A stretch of DNA of 37,815 bases, taken from Lewinellaceae bacterium (GTDB lineage: Bacteria > Bacteroidota > Bacteroidia > Chitinophagales > Saprospiraceae). The stretch covers positions 1 through 37,815 of the forward strand of contig JADJSY010000068.1 of the NCBI GenBank assembly GCA_016711435.1. The letters are read 5' to 3'. Numbering within the stretch: the first letter of the stretch is position 1; each line of letters opens with the position of its first letter. A program made the translations under genes and the position numbers. The notes under the pieces were generated by a model. That model saw only the letters and a program-made list of their open reading frames with translations, was not told where the DNA came from and did not search any database. Positions 37,315 to 37,815 of the stretch are shown piece after piece.

Positions 37315-37815
37315 ATGCCAGACTTCAAAACGCAAATACACGATCTCATCAGCCTTGGCAAACTGGACGAAGCGCTGGCGCTGACGAAAACCCACGCATT
37401 GGCCGGGCTGACCGATCTGGATACGCCCGCTACTTTGCTGAGTTCTGAATATGAATACCTCAAAAGGAGCAGCAACTACGGCATTTTGAGCGTGCAGGAG
37501 GAAAACATACAGCGGCAAAATATTGCTTTCCGTTTGTTGAGTGTGGTGGACGACTTGAAAAACACCCTCCCCGACCCGGCGCCGCAGGATGCGGCTTCTA
37601 AAACGATCCTGTTGTTTCTGGGCGCCAACCCGTTCAAAAACCTGGCGCTTGAACTGGAACGTGAGGTAAAAGAAGTGAGCGAAGGGTTGCAGCAATTCGG
37701 CAAACGGCAGGCATTTGACTTTCGCGCAAAAATCCACGTGACGCCTGCCGACCTGCAACGGATGCTGCTTGGCTCGGAATCTGCCGCCCGCTTTGTGCAT
37801 TTTGCCGGTAATGCC
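37315..37815 (+). CDS. EAD11-CHAT conflict-system protein, N-terminal part (truncated by window end)
   Basis: The 167 codons seen are open from the ATG at 37315 to the end of the window. Residues 1-82 (MPDFKTQIHDLISLGKLDEA, LLSSEYEYLKRSSNYGILSV, ENIQRQNIAFRLLSVVDDL) look like effector-associated domain 11, a small helical adaptor that recruits effectors in bacterial conflict systems. Residues 97-167 (TILLFLGANPFKNLALELER, EVKEVSEGLQQF, VTPADLQRMLL, VHFAGNA) match the start of a CHAT caspase-like domain. In ordinary CHAT proteins this last motif is HFSGHG, and the His is catalytic; here it is Asn (AGNA), so the protease may be inactive or use another residue. The rest, including the Cys, is beyond the window. 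Partner NTPase or other EAD protein would be expected downstream. Confidence 0.7.
   Translation, partial: MPDFKTQIHDLISLGKLDEALALTKTHALAGLTDLDTPATLLSSEYEYLKRSSNYGILSVQEENIQRQNIAFRLLSVVDDLKNTLPDPAPQDAASKTILLFLGANPFKNLALELEREVKEVSEGLQQFGKRQAFDFRAKIHVTPADLQRMLLGSESAARFVHFAGNA

Noticed and set aside
37042..37800. 252-aa minus-strand ORF across the EAD11-CHAT gene
   Set aside because: Only the last 78 codons look like a protein; the rest is antisense to the EAD11-CHAT coding region. I kept just the antitoxin-like part.

Overview
The window comes from a Bacteroidota genome, most likely of the Saprospiraceae/Chitinophagia type. The evidence is a SusC/SusD pair, type IX secretion (T9SS) C-terminal sorting domains on several secreted proteins, a gliding-type CHU_C C-terminus, large paralogous FtsX/MacB-like permeases in tandem, Bacteroidota-type -7 boxes (TAnnTTTG), and few obvious Shine-Dalgarno sites. 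It is chromosomal. I see no transposase, integrase, phage module, rRNA operon or CRISPR array.

Layout. 0-7.7 kb: an OmpA-like envelope protein, a TatD hydrolase, a decayed ORF6N gene, tRNA-Pro(CGG) and tRNA-Thr(CGT), an M23 peptidase with a Cys in place of a zinc-ligand His, a secreted laminin-B/CHU_C protein, and a CBS-domain gene reduced by internal deletion. 7.7-17 kb: a probable galactan utilisation locus. It has a GH53 endo-galactanase (T9SS-secreted), SusD (carrying an inserted SusE/F-like segment), SusC, and a divergently transcribed five-module SusE/F-like protein exported by T9SS. A perfect LacI/GalR-type operator lies in the divergent control region. 17-24.7 kb: three consecutive ABC-permease genes of the MacB/FtsX type without their ATPase. 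24.7-26.5 kb: a small unknown protein and a beta-CASP metallo-beta-lactamase RNA nuclease. 26.6-36 kb: a two-gene secreted RHS locus (cocoon-like partner followed by an RHS core protein with a variable tail). 36-37.8 kb: a chimeric T9SS-tail/four-helix-bundle ORF, a lone antitoxin-like gene, and the start of an EAD11-CHAT-type conflict protein that runs off the window.

Two window-wide signals stand out. First, three intergenic spaces (1350-1574, 3357-3503, 9142-9454) are long imperfect hairpins built from short tandem words such as GTGAGAG or GTTGAGGA. Two of them reach exactly into the stop codons of convergent genes, and the third separates two tRNAs. Two copies share an identical 33-nt end but have different interiors. 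This is the best candidate here for an undescribed element family. Second, many genes (SusC, the SusE/F-like protein, the MBL nuclease, both RHS genes, the small gene at 24.7 kb) are broken only by single-base changes, nearly all in short homopolymers. The reconstructed proteins are otherwise sound, so I treat these as probable sequence errors and annotate the genes as whole, while noting the alternative.
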